Below, piece by piece: positions 1 to 9,907 of a stretch of 28,425 nt of DNA. The stretch is from positions 2,926,753 to 2,955,177 of the forward strand of contig BLXT01004610.1 of the NCBI GenBank assembly GCA_019648995.1, in the 5' to 3' direction. The notes under the pieces are model-generated. The model was not told the DNA's origin and did no database searches. It saw only the letters and a program-made list of their open reading frames with translations. Numbering within the stretch: the stretch's first letter is position 1; each line of letters opens with the position of its first letter. Position numbers and translations under genes: made by a program. Source of the stretch: Plakobranchus ocellatus. Its lineage: Eukaryota > Mollusca > Gastropoda > Plakobranchidae.

Positions 1-734
1 ATTATACAAGAAGTTTCCAAAGTAAATGTTCTGTTCAAATTTTACAGCAGAAATTCAGGCAGTCGCTCTTGTCTGTAATGCCAGTTTTGCAGCCCTAGGT
101 GGAATCAAAATATAAAAGAAAATTTTAAAACTCATCACTCTACCATCAAGTCATCTTCGTGTGCTTGCTATAGTGAGAGGGGAGCATTTTGAACATTTGA
201 ATTGGAATTTAAATACAATTGGGCAAGGTTAACGCCCAGGAAACACTACAAGCAATATGAAATCTAGGATACACAGGATGCAATGGCAACTGAATTATGA
301 TAAAGAAGAAAAGAGGAAGACAACATTGCTATTCAGAGATTATACTATGGTATTTAATATATTAAAAGATTAAACCACCAACTTAAAAGTAAATCCTCAA
401 ACTTATTTGCTTGTTTCAGTGAGTGCAGTATTGTATGTTTCTCTATTTATAATGGCACTTACAAAATGAAACAATAACAAAATTATATTAAAACATTTTC
501 ACCATTATTATGTCTTTCCACATGTATCAAAATAAAAAATCAAAATAATGACGATAACAATACCAAACAAATAAACTAAAAAACTGATGATCCTGAGACA
601 TTGTGTTTATGTTTCTGTTTCTACATGGCAAAGCTCTCAGGGACAATCCTCATGTTCACTTTTATTTTAGGCATGCTATTGCTATGTTATGTTAGTCTAT
701 GGAAACTAATGTTACTTACCATGTTCTTTCTCAG
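1..734. other. COG6 intron sequence, no exon recognised
   Basis: AT-rich sequence upstream of the first recognisable COG6 exon. Both strands were read for the preceding conserved COG6 segment and nothing convincing was seen. The opening bases are presumably intron. Confidence 0.55.
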
Positions 735-799
735 CTACAAATATTCAACTGGATGAGCAGTTGGGACATATAACTCAGGGTGTTTGCACTCCTTTTAAA
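735..799 (+). CDS. COG6: COG6 exon, first in window
   Basis: The acceptor follows a tttctcag tract and the donor is GTGAGC. The exon begins with the last two bases of a codon and ends in phase 0. It encodes [17 protein letters not shown], which aligns with the vertebrate segment just before the KVRIEQ motif. No earlier COG6 exon was found in 1-734. Confidence 0.88.
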
Positions 800-3700
800 G
801 TGAGCTCTCTGCTTTTATTAGTTGTAAAATTGTGAAGTAAATAAACAGGGATTAAGATCTTTATTTTTTAAGTGTATAAAAAATATATGTGTGTATTTGG
901 AAATTCTTTTAAAAAACGGTCATAAGAAAAAATAGCTCAAGTTCTAATTTTTAGAGAATTCATAGATTGAATACGCTTTCAACAGTATTTTTTTCTTTAT
1001 GGATGAAGTAAGTTTAAATCCAACTATCATATTTCAGAGATATTTTTCTCCTATATAATATTGAAGAAGCACTCAAATTTATCATTTTAGGTAGGTACAA
1101 AAACCAAATTTATCATTAATGAAATAAGCTTTTGAGAATGAAATAGGGATTCCAGTTGTAAATTGATTAATATTTTCATCTTTTAGATTTATATTCAGAA
1201 TTGCAGACCCGCAATGATGTTCTTGTTTTTGACAACTAAATTATAGCATATTGTTTCTGAACCTTTGAATGTGTTCAGGTGAGGGTAGAGCAAGTTCTTG
1301 TATCTGAGCAGGATCCTGTCACTTTGTACCGGCTTGATAATCTCCTCAAGTTTTATCATCATACCATTGGGTGAGTTTTTTTTTATTTTTTCAAAGGGCG
1401 ACTTTTGCAAAAGCCCCTTGTATAAAACCATATGTTTGTAATTCAGCCAGGCAATGCTATTTTTGTATAAATGTTTATGAAAAAGTTATGGAGAGGACAT
1501 ATACAATTATATATCTGACATAAATCAAACCAACCATCCCAGATTAAATCAGTGTGAGTCTAAATGAATTTTAAATAATGTATTTCATCAAGTATTTGAA
1601 TAAAGGAGATGTTGCACTTCTCAGAAATACATTTTGGTTTCTAATTTTCCTCTTTTCCCGTTCCCACTTCACCTCCTTCCTCCCTCACTCTTTCCTTCAC
1701 ATAAAAGTAAATTAATAATGCATTTCAGGCAAATAGTGAATGCTGAAGCTCCTCTGTTGTCTGTTGTGGCAGAAATTCAGGACCTCAGTCATCGCATGTT
1801 TTTCAATAGCCTGACAAGCCATGCTAACAAGCTGCTAGACAAGGTAAGATGATAGGTATACACCTCTGTTGTCTGTTGTGGCAGAAATACAAGACCTTAA
1901 TTACTGTATGGTTTTCAATAGCCTGACAAGCCATGCTAACAAGCTGCTAGACAAGGTAACAAGGTATTCACCTCTGTTGTCTGTTGTGGCAGAAATACAA
2001 GACCTCAGTCACTGCATGTTTTTCAATAGCCTGACAAACTATGGTAACAAGCTGCTACACAAGGTAAGCTAATTGACAAGTACAATGGTAACTTTTGTTC
2101 ATTCTGCTAAAAAGTGTTGCATGAAATTGGCTGCATGAGCCAACTTTTGTAATAGTTGTGATTGGTTAAGTAACCACTTTTGAACTTGGTCACAAGCATT
2201 ACCATGATTTAAAATACTGAAATCTATAAAGGTCATATCCTTCAGCTTATTTATACTTTAGTCCTGAAGCAAGAGGAAAATGTTTTTTTGCTTGTCTGCT
2301 AGGTTGAGTTGCCCCCTCCAGACCTGGGTCCTACAGATTCACTAACTCAGTCTCTGCAGCTGCTGAGAGATGTCCTGGCTTGTCATGATGCCTCTGTTGT
2401 GCCTATAGATGACAAAAAACAGGATTACAAACAGGTACTTCTATTCCACACACCACAAAGAAATTATTTTCAGTGTGGCATGTTCCAAACCCAATGAAAA
2501 GGTCATAACTAACGACAGCACTTTCCAAAAATAGGAAATGCATGGCATTTTAAAAAAATTGGAAAAAAATCAACCACAACGATAAAAGAAATAAAATCAA
2601 CACATTGATAAAGCTCTGAAATACCAAAATATGCACAGTAAAAATGAAGATTCTACTGCAATTTAGTAAAGCACTAGAATTTTTTAAAAACTATCTGAAA
2701 TGGCCAGTTTTGAATCACCTGCGAGCCTTGAAATGACCAGGGCCCAGTGAGTTAAACAAATTGAATGATGTATTACATTTTTTTCTTTCCTTTATTTTTT
2801 TTGTGAAGATCCTGTCCTGTGTGATTGACCCTCTGCTGCAAATGTGCTCCATGTCAGCCAGCAGACTGACCACAGTGGACATGGCTGCCTACATGGTCAA
2901 CTGTATTCACCTCATGAACACCACTTTAGCTCTATATGAGTTTACTGACACTAGGCTGGAAATGCTCAATGCTCAGGTGAATCATATTTTGCAAGTTAAA
3001 AATTGTTTATTTGCTATTCTAAGTCTTAAAAGTTTTCGTAGGATAAACTCCCAACGCTTGTAATTAAAAAAAAAAAAAAAAAAACATATGTGAACCTTCC
3101 AGAGCAAAGTATGCACTTGTTGCACCGAGTTGTTTTGAGCTACAGCCTTTAAATTAAAAATCGAGTTTCAGGACCATTTTTCTTTTTTGCTTGAAAAAAA
3201 AAAAATGAAAATGAATCTTAACACCATGTCTGAATTATTTAAGCATAACAGTCTTAATTTTTTAAGTTTTAGAGACAACTAGTTTTTTAAAAATATTGCT
3301 GAAGTTTTCTAACTTTAACTTTATTTTTCTCAAAACTTTAGAGCATCAGAGAGTGGTTGCATGCAGGTAGTTAAATGTTCATAGGTTCTTAGGCAATTGT
3401 GTTAGAGTCACAATTTTTTCACAATCTTAAAGGACAAACCATCTAGTTTCAAAATTCAACATGTCCCTCTTTGCCCACGGTGTCACATATGATATGTCTT
3501 GTCATTGGATATGAAAAAAAAATATCTTTTTGACTTTTCTGAAATTTTTCTCTGTGTAAATCCTTATTTTTTTCTTTTTTTTATTCAGACAGTTTTTAAA
3601 AAATATTTAATTTTAGTTGTTTTTGTTTTCCTTTTTATTTTTCAGACATTTCTTTTTTAATATTCTAGACTTTCTTTTTTTCTTTTTTGTCTTTTGGTTT

Positions 3701-6500
3701 TTAGACATTTTAGACTTAACTTTTTTCTTTTTCTCTTGCTTAGACGGAGGCACACGTGGATACACTTGTCAGTGAGCAAGCGTCTTACATTCTGAACAGA
3801 GTAGGTCTAGCCCAGATGTATGGCGCTCTCCAAACCTACAAATCTGAGCAGGTGAGATGAGGTTTTGATCTGGCTAGTGACACAAGTAGTGTGAGAGCAA
3901 AGTTTCCATAGCTTTTGCTCATGTTCTTATGGATGTGTTTAAAGAATAAGAAATATGGAATTTTTCTGGATTGCCTTAAAAAGAAAGGCCCCTGAATTTT
4001 CATTCTTTAAATTATACCTTAAAATATATGATGCCAAAATGTAATTTTCAATAGCTTTGTTCCTGTGCAATATTTCCCCTTTACAAAAGCTATGTATGAA
4101 TCTCATTCCACTGAGATTGTATGAACGAAATGTCATCAATTTTATGTGTTCAAAAGGTATTACATGTAAAAATAATTGTCTTAGTTAACATTATTTTAGC
4201 CTTAGGATATAATAATTCTTTTGTTTTGTAAGTTGTTTCTCTTATTGTGAAATTACGCCCTAAGTTTCTATAGGATTTTTTTTTTTTTTTTTTTTTTTGT
4301 AATTTAATCTTTGAATATTTTATTCAATGAATTTTTAAACCTTTACCTTTTTGCTTCTGAAAGATAGATCAGAATGCTTGATAAACAAAATTGACTGAGC
4401 ATCTTTCCAACCCTTGCTTTTGTATTTATTACTCATTTCCAATTTTAAGGGGCCGCTGTCATCATTTCCCGGGCTTGATGAATTAGCTGTCAAGTCAGCT
4501 GTGGTGAGTTACTAATATGACAAAGATTTCAATAATTTACTTGGGGCCACATTTTTCTCCTCCAAGCCAAATAAGTTCCTAAATTCCTTTACCAGTAGGC
4601 ATCTTAAACCCCATTATCTGTCCTATGCATAGTACAGGCTAGTCAAAATACTTGAGGGATTTTTAATGAACAAAATAGTCTTGTTGAGTTGAATGTCACT
4701 AGTAAGACTTTTCAGAAACAAGTTTGAAAGATTTCCATTTATTTCAAATGCTCTTTCAACAGCTTTAAACACATGTATCCTAGCACAGAGTTAATATAAT
4801 TATCTATCCATTTTCTACATTTGGTGAGCTGACGGAATGTAGTGTCAGGATATATCAATTGTTTTAAGGGCTCAATATGTGACTTTGCAACTTGTTAAGA
4901 CTGATCTTGAGGTAATCGCATTGGTAGAAATAACATCTTAATTATGGCATCCCAAACCTTCTTCCCTTGAACGGTTATAAACAAAAGTTAGACGTCCTTG
5001 GTTAGAACTAGTACTGCAACTTGTGTAGTTTCAGTGTAGAATGAGACATTTTGTTACAGGAAAAGTTGATATATATGTATATATACACACAAAAATGTTA
5101 AAATTTTTTACTCTGTTATACCAAAATTTCCTCAAAATTTTAGACAATACTGTAAGTCTTCATATGATTTTCCAAACCACAATGAGAACTATTCTGGATA
5201 CAAAATCAAAAACCCTTTATCATATAATTTCAAAGTGAAAGTGTAATATTCAGTTGTCATCAGGTAATGTCTGGAAAAGCTGATATTTCTATTTTAAAGT
5301 GCAGCTCTGCAATTCTTGTGATTTGATACATATGTTTCACAGAGCATCAAGTAATAATAACATTCTAAGGCTTTATATGTATACTCTAGATTGGAAATAC
5401 ATTATTAACGATCATAACTCTTCTTTATCCTTTTCTACGTTATTTTTGTCTTTTTGCCCTCTCCCTATTCACACTTTCTACCACTCTTTCTCTGTTTTTC
5501 TTCTTCTTTTCTTCCTCGTTTTCCTTTTTTTTTTTTTATTATGTTTTGTTAATGCTCAATGATGCACCAATGTTTGGCTTGGACGGGGGCCAAAAGCTTG
5601 ACATCACCAAAACAGTATATAAAATTGACCCATTTATTGAGAAATACATAATTATCTTTTTTCATTATTATATAATGATGATTTAGTGAAATCAGATGTT
5701 TCCCTCTCTAAAGTCCCATAAAAATATATTTTGACTGACAGGAGACAGAGTTTGTTCATAAGGATGTCAAGTTTCTTTTTTCGATTTCTAATCCTCTTTT
5801 TTCCAGAATAAGTTTGACAGTTACTTGGCACAGCCAGACAGTCTTACTCTTCCACAGTTCCATTTGATATTAAGTTCATCAGTGAGGTTTGTATCTATTT
5901 AATTGTATTTTGTGTACTTTGTGCACTGTTTTTTATGCAAGGGTGATAATAATAATCATAGTGGTTCTTTCCTTGAATTATCACCCACAAGAAATCACAA
6001 AAATCCCCTTTTTAGCAGTGGTCATTGACGATTGAACATAACATTTCCATTTAACATTTTTGCATAAAAGGAAAAAAAAAAACATTTATGAAAGCCAAGA
6101 TTAACACAACCTAACAGCTGTAGAAGCACCATTATGTTAAGACTTTGGAAGATATATTGCTCTATGCTTTCCTTCTTATGTGCAATTTTGTTTGACAATT
6201 TGTTGAAAAGAAGAGCTTATGTTCCATCGAAATCCTCATTCAATACTATAACAGAAATTGGTGTAGGTAAATGAATATCATTGTTCAACCATAATGTGCA
6301 AGTGAGCCAGTCACCTCTTTATTGATTTATTTATATGTTTTATTGATCTCAGGGAAACAGCCACTAAAAGATCTACAGATTTGATTTGCCAGGCCTACAG
6401 GCAAGTGTACAATGCAGTTTTAGACCCAAGTCATGGCTATAAAGATGGTCCAGCTGTTGTTCCGAGAACTCCTGAACAAGTTGTTCATTTATTGAGTTAG
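735..6500 (+). CDS. COG6: COG6, conserved oligomeric Golgi complex subunit 6 (3' part of gene, nine exons)
   Basis: COG6 belongs to lobe B of the COG tethering complex, which captures intra-Golgi retrograde vesicles at the cytosolic face of the Golgi. Exons are 735-799, 1279-1370, 1729-1843, 2303-2434, 2809-2976, 3744-3851, 4450-4503, 5807-5886 and 6353-6500; all junctions are GT-AG and phases agree. The joined frame gives about 319 residues, matching the C-terminal half of animal COG6 in order: [64 protein letters not shown] and a terminal VVHLLS before TAG, where vertebrate COG6 also ends in LLS. The 5' half is outside the window. The third exon is followed by two extra copies of itself. 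Identification is by recalled family similarity, not a search. Confidence 0.95.
1279..1370 (+). CDS. COG6: COG6 exon, second in window
   Basis: This exon encodes [13 protein letters not shown] and ends with [11 protein letters not shown], a signature of COG6. The acceptor is gtgttcag and the donor GTGAGT. It begins in phase 0 and ends with two bases of a glycine codon completed by the next exon. An open frame on the opposite strand here (1195-1431) is a shadow. Confidence 0.93.
1729..1843 (+). CDS. COG6: COG6 exon, third in window (copy 1 of a triplicated exon)
   Basis: The acceptor is catttcag and the donor GTAAGA. The exon starts with the third base of a split codon and ends in phase 0 at LLDK, joining to [10 protein letters not shown]. 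It encodes [14 protein letters not shown]. Reading past the donor meets TGA within two codons, so copies 2 and 3 cannot simply be read through. Confidence 0.92.
1863..1955 (+). pseudogene. COG6: COG6 exon copy 2 (tandem duplicate, possible alternative exon)
   Basis: This copies the 3' part of the preceding COG6 exon with its donor, 112 bp downstream. I count nine differences in the 93-base exonic part by eye. The frame stays open and reads [14 protein letters not shown]. An AG at 1854-1855 could act as acceptor at 1856 in the correct phase, but there is no strong pyrimidine tract and only 12 bases separate the previous donor from this AG. It may be a mutually exclusive exon or a dead duplicate. 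Confidence 0.6.
1971..2063 (+). pseudogene. COG6: COG6 exon copy 3 (tandem duplicate, possible alternative exon)
   Basis: This third copy starts 108 bp after copy 2, stays open and reads [14 protein letters not shown], ending LLHK before a good GTAAGC donor. I count eight differences from copy 1. An AG at 1962-1963 would give an exon from 1964 in the correct phase, again without a clear pyrimidine tract. Copies 2 and 3 share two changes absent from copy 1, suggesting stepwise duplication. Confidence 0.6.
2303..2434 (+). CDS. COG6: COG6 exon, fourth in window
   Basis: This 44-codon phase 0/0 exon opens with [10 protein letters not shown], one of the best-conserved COG6 stretches, and continues [15 protein letters not shown]. 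The acceptor follows cttgtctgctag and the donor is GTACTT. Confidence 0.95.
2809..2976 (+). CDS. COG6: COG6 exon, fifth in window
   Basis: This 56-codon phase 0/0 exon encodes [13 protein letters not shown] and [16 protein letters not shown], both diagnostic of COG6. A long T-rich tract precedes the acceptor at 2807-2808, and the donor is GTGAAT. Confidence 0.95.
2977..3743. other. COG6 intron with long T-rich and A runs
   Basis: The intron holds an A run near 3066-3084 and a T-rich region from about 3540 to 3740 leading into the next acceptor. No coding signal, RNA gene or inverted repeat was seen. Confidence 0.5.
3744..3851 (+). CDS. COG6: COG6 exon, sixth in window
   Basis: This 36-codon phase 0/0 exon encodes [19 protein letters not shown], matching the vertebrate segment with INEQASYVLTRVGL. 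It ends YKSEQ before GTGAGA. The acceptor follows a tract of more than 100 bases dominated by T. Confidence 0.94.
4450..4503 (+). CDS. COG6: COG6 exon, seventh in window
   Basis: This short 18-codon phase 0/0 exon reads [18 protein letters not shown], parallel to the vertebrate segment around MPNLDSVTLKAAM. The acceptor (aattttaag) is only fair and the donor is GTGAGT. Confidence 0.85.
4504..5806. other. COG6 intron, no further feature
   Basis: AT-rich intron. Plus-strand open frames near 5041-5238 and 5299-5562 have no family resemblance and are low complexity (the second ends in a T/C-rich stretch). I treat them as chance. A short segment near 4866-4915 weakly resembles one at 7848-7905. 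Confidence 0.5.
5807..5886 (+). CDS. COG6: COG6 exon, eighth in window
   Basis: The exon reads [18 protein letters not shown] and ends in phase 2. The acceptor is ctcttttttccag and the donor GTTTGT, slightly off consensus. It corresponds to the vertebrate QFDRYLSAPDNLLIPQ segment. Confidence 0.93.
6353..6500 (+). CDS. COG6: COG6 terminal coding exon
   Basis: This last coding exon completes a split arginine codon and reads [19 protein letters not shown], then [10 protein letters not shown] and a TAG stop at 6498-6500. The end matches the vertebrate C-terminus in position and sequence. Confidence 0.95.
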
Positions 6501-6602
6501 TTTATTCAACCTTTTTACAGTTCAGAATAATGTTGCTGTGTTAAATGCTGCAAAGTAAGAGGTTTTTTTTTTTTTTATTTTTCTCTTCTTGATGTTTGAA
6601 CA

Positions 6603-6645
6603 ATTGTGGGAATAAATGTATCGCCTAAAAATTGTGGGAATAAAT
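6603..6645 (+). promoter_or_regulatory. Twin poly(A) signals in the COG6 3' UTR
   Basis: AATAAA occurs at 6611-6616 and again at 6639-6644, each inside a copy of the 15-base unit attgtgggaataaat (6603-6617 and 6631-6645). They lie 111 and 139 bases past the COG6 stop, plausible for cleavage near 6635-6670. The downstream T-rich stretch fits a processing element. Confidence 0.55.
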
Positions 6646-9404
6646 ATCATCTGCATCCTTTACAATTTGTCCATACTTTTAAGATTTTGTATGTCTTGTG
6701 ATATGTGTGAATGATGCGATTGTTGGATTTTACAAAATTATGATTGTTTTTGCTGATTTACAAGAATGTTGGGTTTTTTTTTTATCAGTTTTTCATTTAC
6801 CTCAAGGACATAATAATCTAACTCCATTTGATTTGTATTTTTTTTATAGTGGCACAAAGAGGAAAAAGAATTTATTGATCTACATTTCTCTGAACGGTAT
6901 TTAGTGCGTTCTCTCTGCTATTAACATCAGAGACAATTAGGACAGATCAGACACAAGTTGTGATACTTTTACACTAGTTTTTTTTTTCTTTTTTTGTAAT
7001 ATCAACATAATTTTATTGACTATCATTGAATTGAAGAATATCCTTCAAAATCACATCGGTGGAGCTGGAATCAAGACATAAGGTTGATTTTTTTCCTATT
7101 TAAAATTAAAATTTGCCTAGGTTCTGCATTATGCTCATAAAATAATATATTCAATATGTGATTTCTGCCTGATTTTCCCTGGTTACCTTACATGCTTGAC
7201 AGATGAGTACTGCTTTACTATGAATAGAATATAGAAGAAGACAGGCTACTAGCTAGCCTTGAGAAAAGGAAAATTTCAAACTGAGATTTTTTAAATGTAT
7301 CATCGAGGAAGACCTTATTTGGAAGATGTTTTGCACAATAATTGGCTATGGAAAGAAAGCTCCGTGCTACATTCAGAGCACCAAGCACAGATTTTAACTC
7401 AGATCCAGATTAGAGGATTTGGACATACAATGTTGAGAATCTAACTTCTGTATTGGTATTTTGTCCACCTAATCTTTGCACCAAGCACCCTATGTTGCAA
7501 TGAAACTACATTTTAATCAGGATAATGAGAGTTTTCCTCCACCAAGTAAGGGGAGTGAATGCAACAAGATTTTTTTTGATGTAAGGAGATGATGTTTTAT
7601 TAAGATTGTATTTTCCTGTTACAGGTTGTAGCTCTTTTATAGGAATGGAACTCCTCCAGTTGTTCTCAGACAGCCCCTAATGTTACAAAAAGAACACTCT
7701 TGAAAAAAAAAAAAGAATTTTGAATCCTTTTTTCCTTCTTTAAAGTGCTTTAAAAAAAGGTAAAATTTGTTGACTTGGCTTAGAGTCAACATAACTCTGC
7801 ACAGGTTTCACCGTGCTAATCCCTCTGAAAGCAGTTTCGGTCTGGTATCAGGGGTTCAAAATGTGACTTGCCGACTTGTTAGATTATCTGACTCTTGAGA
7901 TATTTGTGTTCATTAATTGTTTTTTAGGGCCATTCTGGTTTGAACTTATTTTCCTGAGAGGGACAAAATAAATTCAGCAATAATGTCAGAAATTATGGTC
8001 TTTGTCTCGTCATTAATGTTGACGAAATTCAAGAAATATAGCAGTGACTTTTTTGTGTTTGTTCATCGTGCTGAAGCTGTTTCTTTTTCTCTTTGGCTCT
8101 TCTGACTTCTTAACAATTATTATGTGTAGCAATCCCAGTAAATGAGTTGCACTATAGGTCTACATGACTGAGACAATATCAAAATTTTAAAATAAAAAAA
8201 TAAAATCTTCCATTGTTCTATGTACAGAAAATTTATAGTATGTCTAGAGAAATTTCTCCTCATATAGAGAAGTGAGTAATTTTCACTTTTCCAGTCAGTG
8301 GTCTTCTTTTAAACCCAATCATGTGGAATCACAATTCAACTCATTTTGTGGAACTGCTACATATATGTTTTTCTAGGATGCAAGAAAAGATAGGTTTTGA
8401 AAGAGTAGAAATTCTACTCTTTCAAAACCTATCTTTTCTTGCATCCAGCCCTACAACACTTTATCAAATTTTTTCATTTCTTTCAGTGTTTGCTCATTGA
8501 TTGCCGCTTATTATTATTTTTTTTTTATTTAAATGCTTTTTTTTGTCCATTCTCAAAAATCTAGCATATGTCTACTGTGAATGGGTCTTTAAAACACACT
8601 CATGAAAAGAAGCAAAAGTTGCTTTTTTTTTTTTTTTAATTTAATTTAGAATTTTTCTTCAATATCAAATAAGGAACTGTATTAAAGTCAATCTAAATCA
8701 GTCTCAAACACATTTCAAACATTTTAAAATGAGTACATGTGTATTAACTTCACAATTTGCATTCATATATTTCTAAACTGTTAGACACTTTATTTTTTTT
8801 CCAAGGTCATTCAAAAGAAAAGACAAATCCAGTTACATATCTCAAATTTTCAGACAACATGAAAGACATGCAAACATTTTAAACAATAACAGCTAATATT
8901 TTTTTTAACTGAAAGATAAGAAAACATATTAATTAGAATGTTTTTGGTTTTTTTTTTATATACTCCAAATCAATCCAAGCACTTGTAAACCATCAACATA
9001 TTGCTTTAAAATGTACAAAATCAAAATGATGTTCTTTCAAATAGTGTATACAAATCTATGAATCTTGGACCCATCAAGCAATTCCTGCAGACAATAAAAT
9101 CTTGAAATATGCAAAACAATTACAAAAAGTAAGCTATACATCTAACTGAATATGAGACAATAATTGTTATTGCAGAACATGTTTTTCCACCTTACATAGC
9201 TATAGATGACATTTTCAAAGAAAGGAAATGCCAATATCTTTTTTAACAATAACCAACAAGACGTTAAAGCGAAGAAAGAGGATGGGAATGAACCAGGAAT
9301 AGTGTATCTGACAACAAAAGAATCTCAAATATCATAAAATGAGGCAGCTATAAAAATTAATCATTTCAGGCATAAATTAGAAATTCATTATAAATGCCTT
9401 TCCT
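6646..9404. other. Convergent intergenic region between COG6 and PIERCE1
   Basis: Sequence between the probable poly(A) sites of two converging genes. It is AT-rich with several T runs, a small hairpin (8-base arms at 7768-7775 and 7784-7791) and the 71-bp palindrome listed separately. No protein-coding gene was recognised on either strand. Confidence 0.5.
8376..8446. repeat. Perfect 71-bp palindrome (35-bp arms, 1-nt spacer)
   Basis: Positions 8376-8410 are the exact reverse complement of 8412-8446, with a single A at 8411 between. The arms begin ggatgcaagaaaag and end cttttcttgcatcc. Perfect identity implies a very recent inverted duplication or a fold-back error in cloning or assembly. 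A one-base loop does not suit a microRNA precursor. Confidence 0.93.
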
Positions 9405-9410
9405 TTTATT
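9405..9410 (-). promoter_or_regulatory. Candidate PIERCE1 poly(A) signal
   Basis: The minus strand reads AATAAA here, about 430 bases past the PIERCE1 stop at 9839-9841. It is the first canonical hexamer I found downstream of the stop. If used, the 3' UTR includes the 101-bp tandem duplication. Confidence 0.4.
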
Positions 9411-9520
9411 GCAATAAGAAAGTGGATAAATTGTCTGAAAATGTGTGTTATTCTGTTAAGGAAATTTACTAATTCATGTGATATTCACACAATGAAGTTT
9501 GTACTTTTAAATTGCCATGA

Positions 9521-9721
9521 ATTTGGTTCCAGTTTTGAAACCCTCTAAAACTAAATAGAAAAATGTTCTGCAAAGCTTTATCCATTTTCTGGCATTATGC
9601 ATTACAATCTGGAAACTTTGCATTTGGTTCCAGTTTTGAAACCCTCTAAAACTAAATTGAAAAATGTTCTGCAAAGCTTTATCCATTTTTTGGCATTATG
9701 CATTACAATCTGGAAACTTTG
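9521..9721. repeat. 101-bp tandem duplication, two copies
   Basis: Copy 1 is 9521-9621 and copy 2 starts at 9622. Both begin atttggttccag and end ctggaaactttg, with about three differences in the body. The duplication is young and lies in the probable 3' UTR of PIERCE1. Confidence 0.93.
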
Positions 9722-9838
9722 AAAAAAAAATTCAGACCCTGACAATTTTTTTTTCGGGCAGCCTCAAAAATATGGGGAAAAAAATATTAACAAAAAGACT
9801 TTTAACATTGAAGAATCTGTACAGCATTTGACTACAAG

Positions 9839-9907
9839 CTAAACCACACTCTTGTCCGCAGATGTATTTAGAGAGTAATTTCGGGGCATCCCACATTTTC
9901 CAAGGTG
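9839..9907 (-). CDS. PIERCE1: PIERCE1 exon 4 (stop codon)
   Basis: The acceptor is ttttccacag. The exon reads HLGKCGMPRNYSLNT, then SADKSVV and TAG. Joined to the previous exon it restores the family's FSE-HLGK motif. A longer minus-strand open frame over this region (9732-9995) is in another frame. Confidence 0.93.
   Translation of the reverse strand, partial: HLGKCGMPRNYSLNTSADKSVV

Noticed and set aside
1195..1431. Minus-strand 78-residue open frame
   Set aside because: It is antisense to the COG6 exon at 1279-1370, whose plus-strand translation carries the conserved [10 protein letters not shown] motif.
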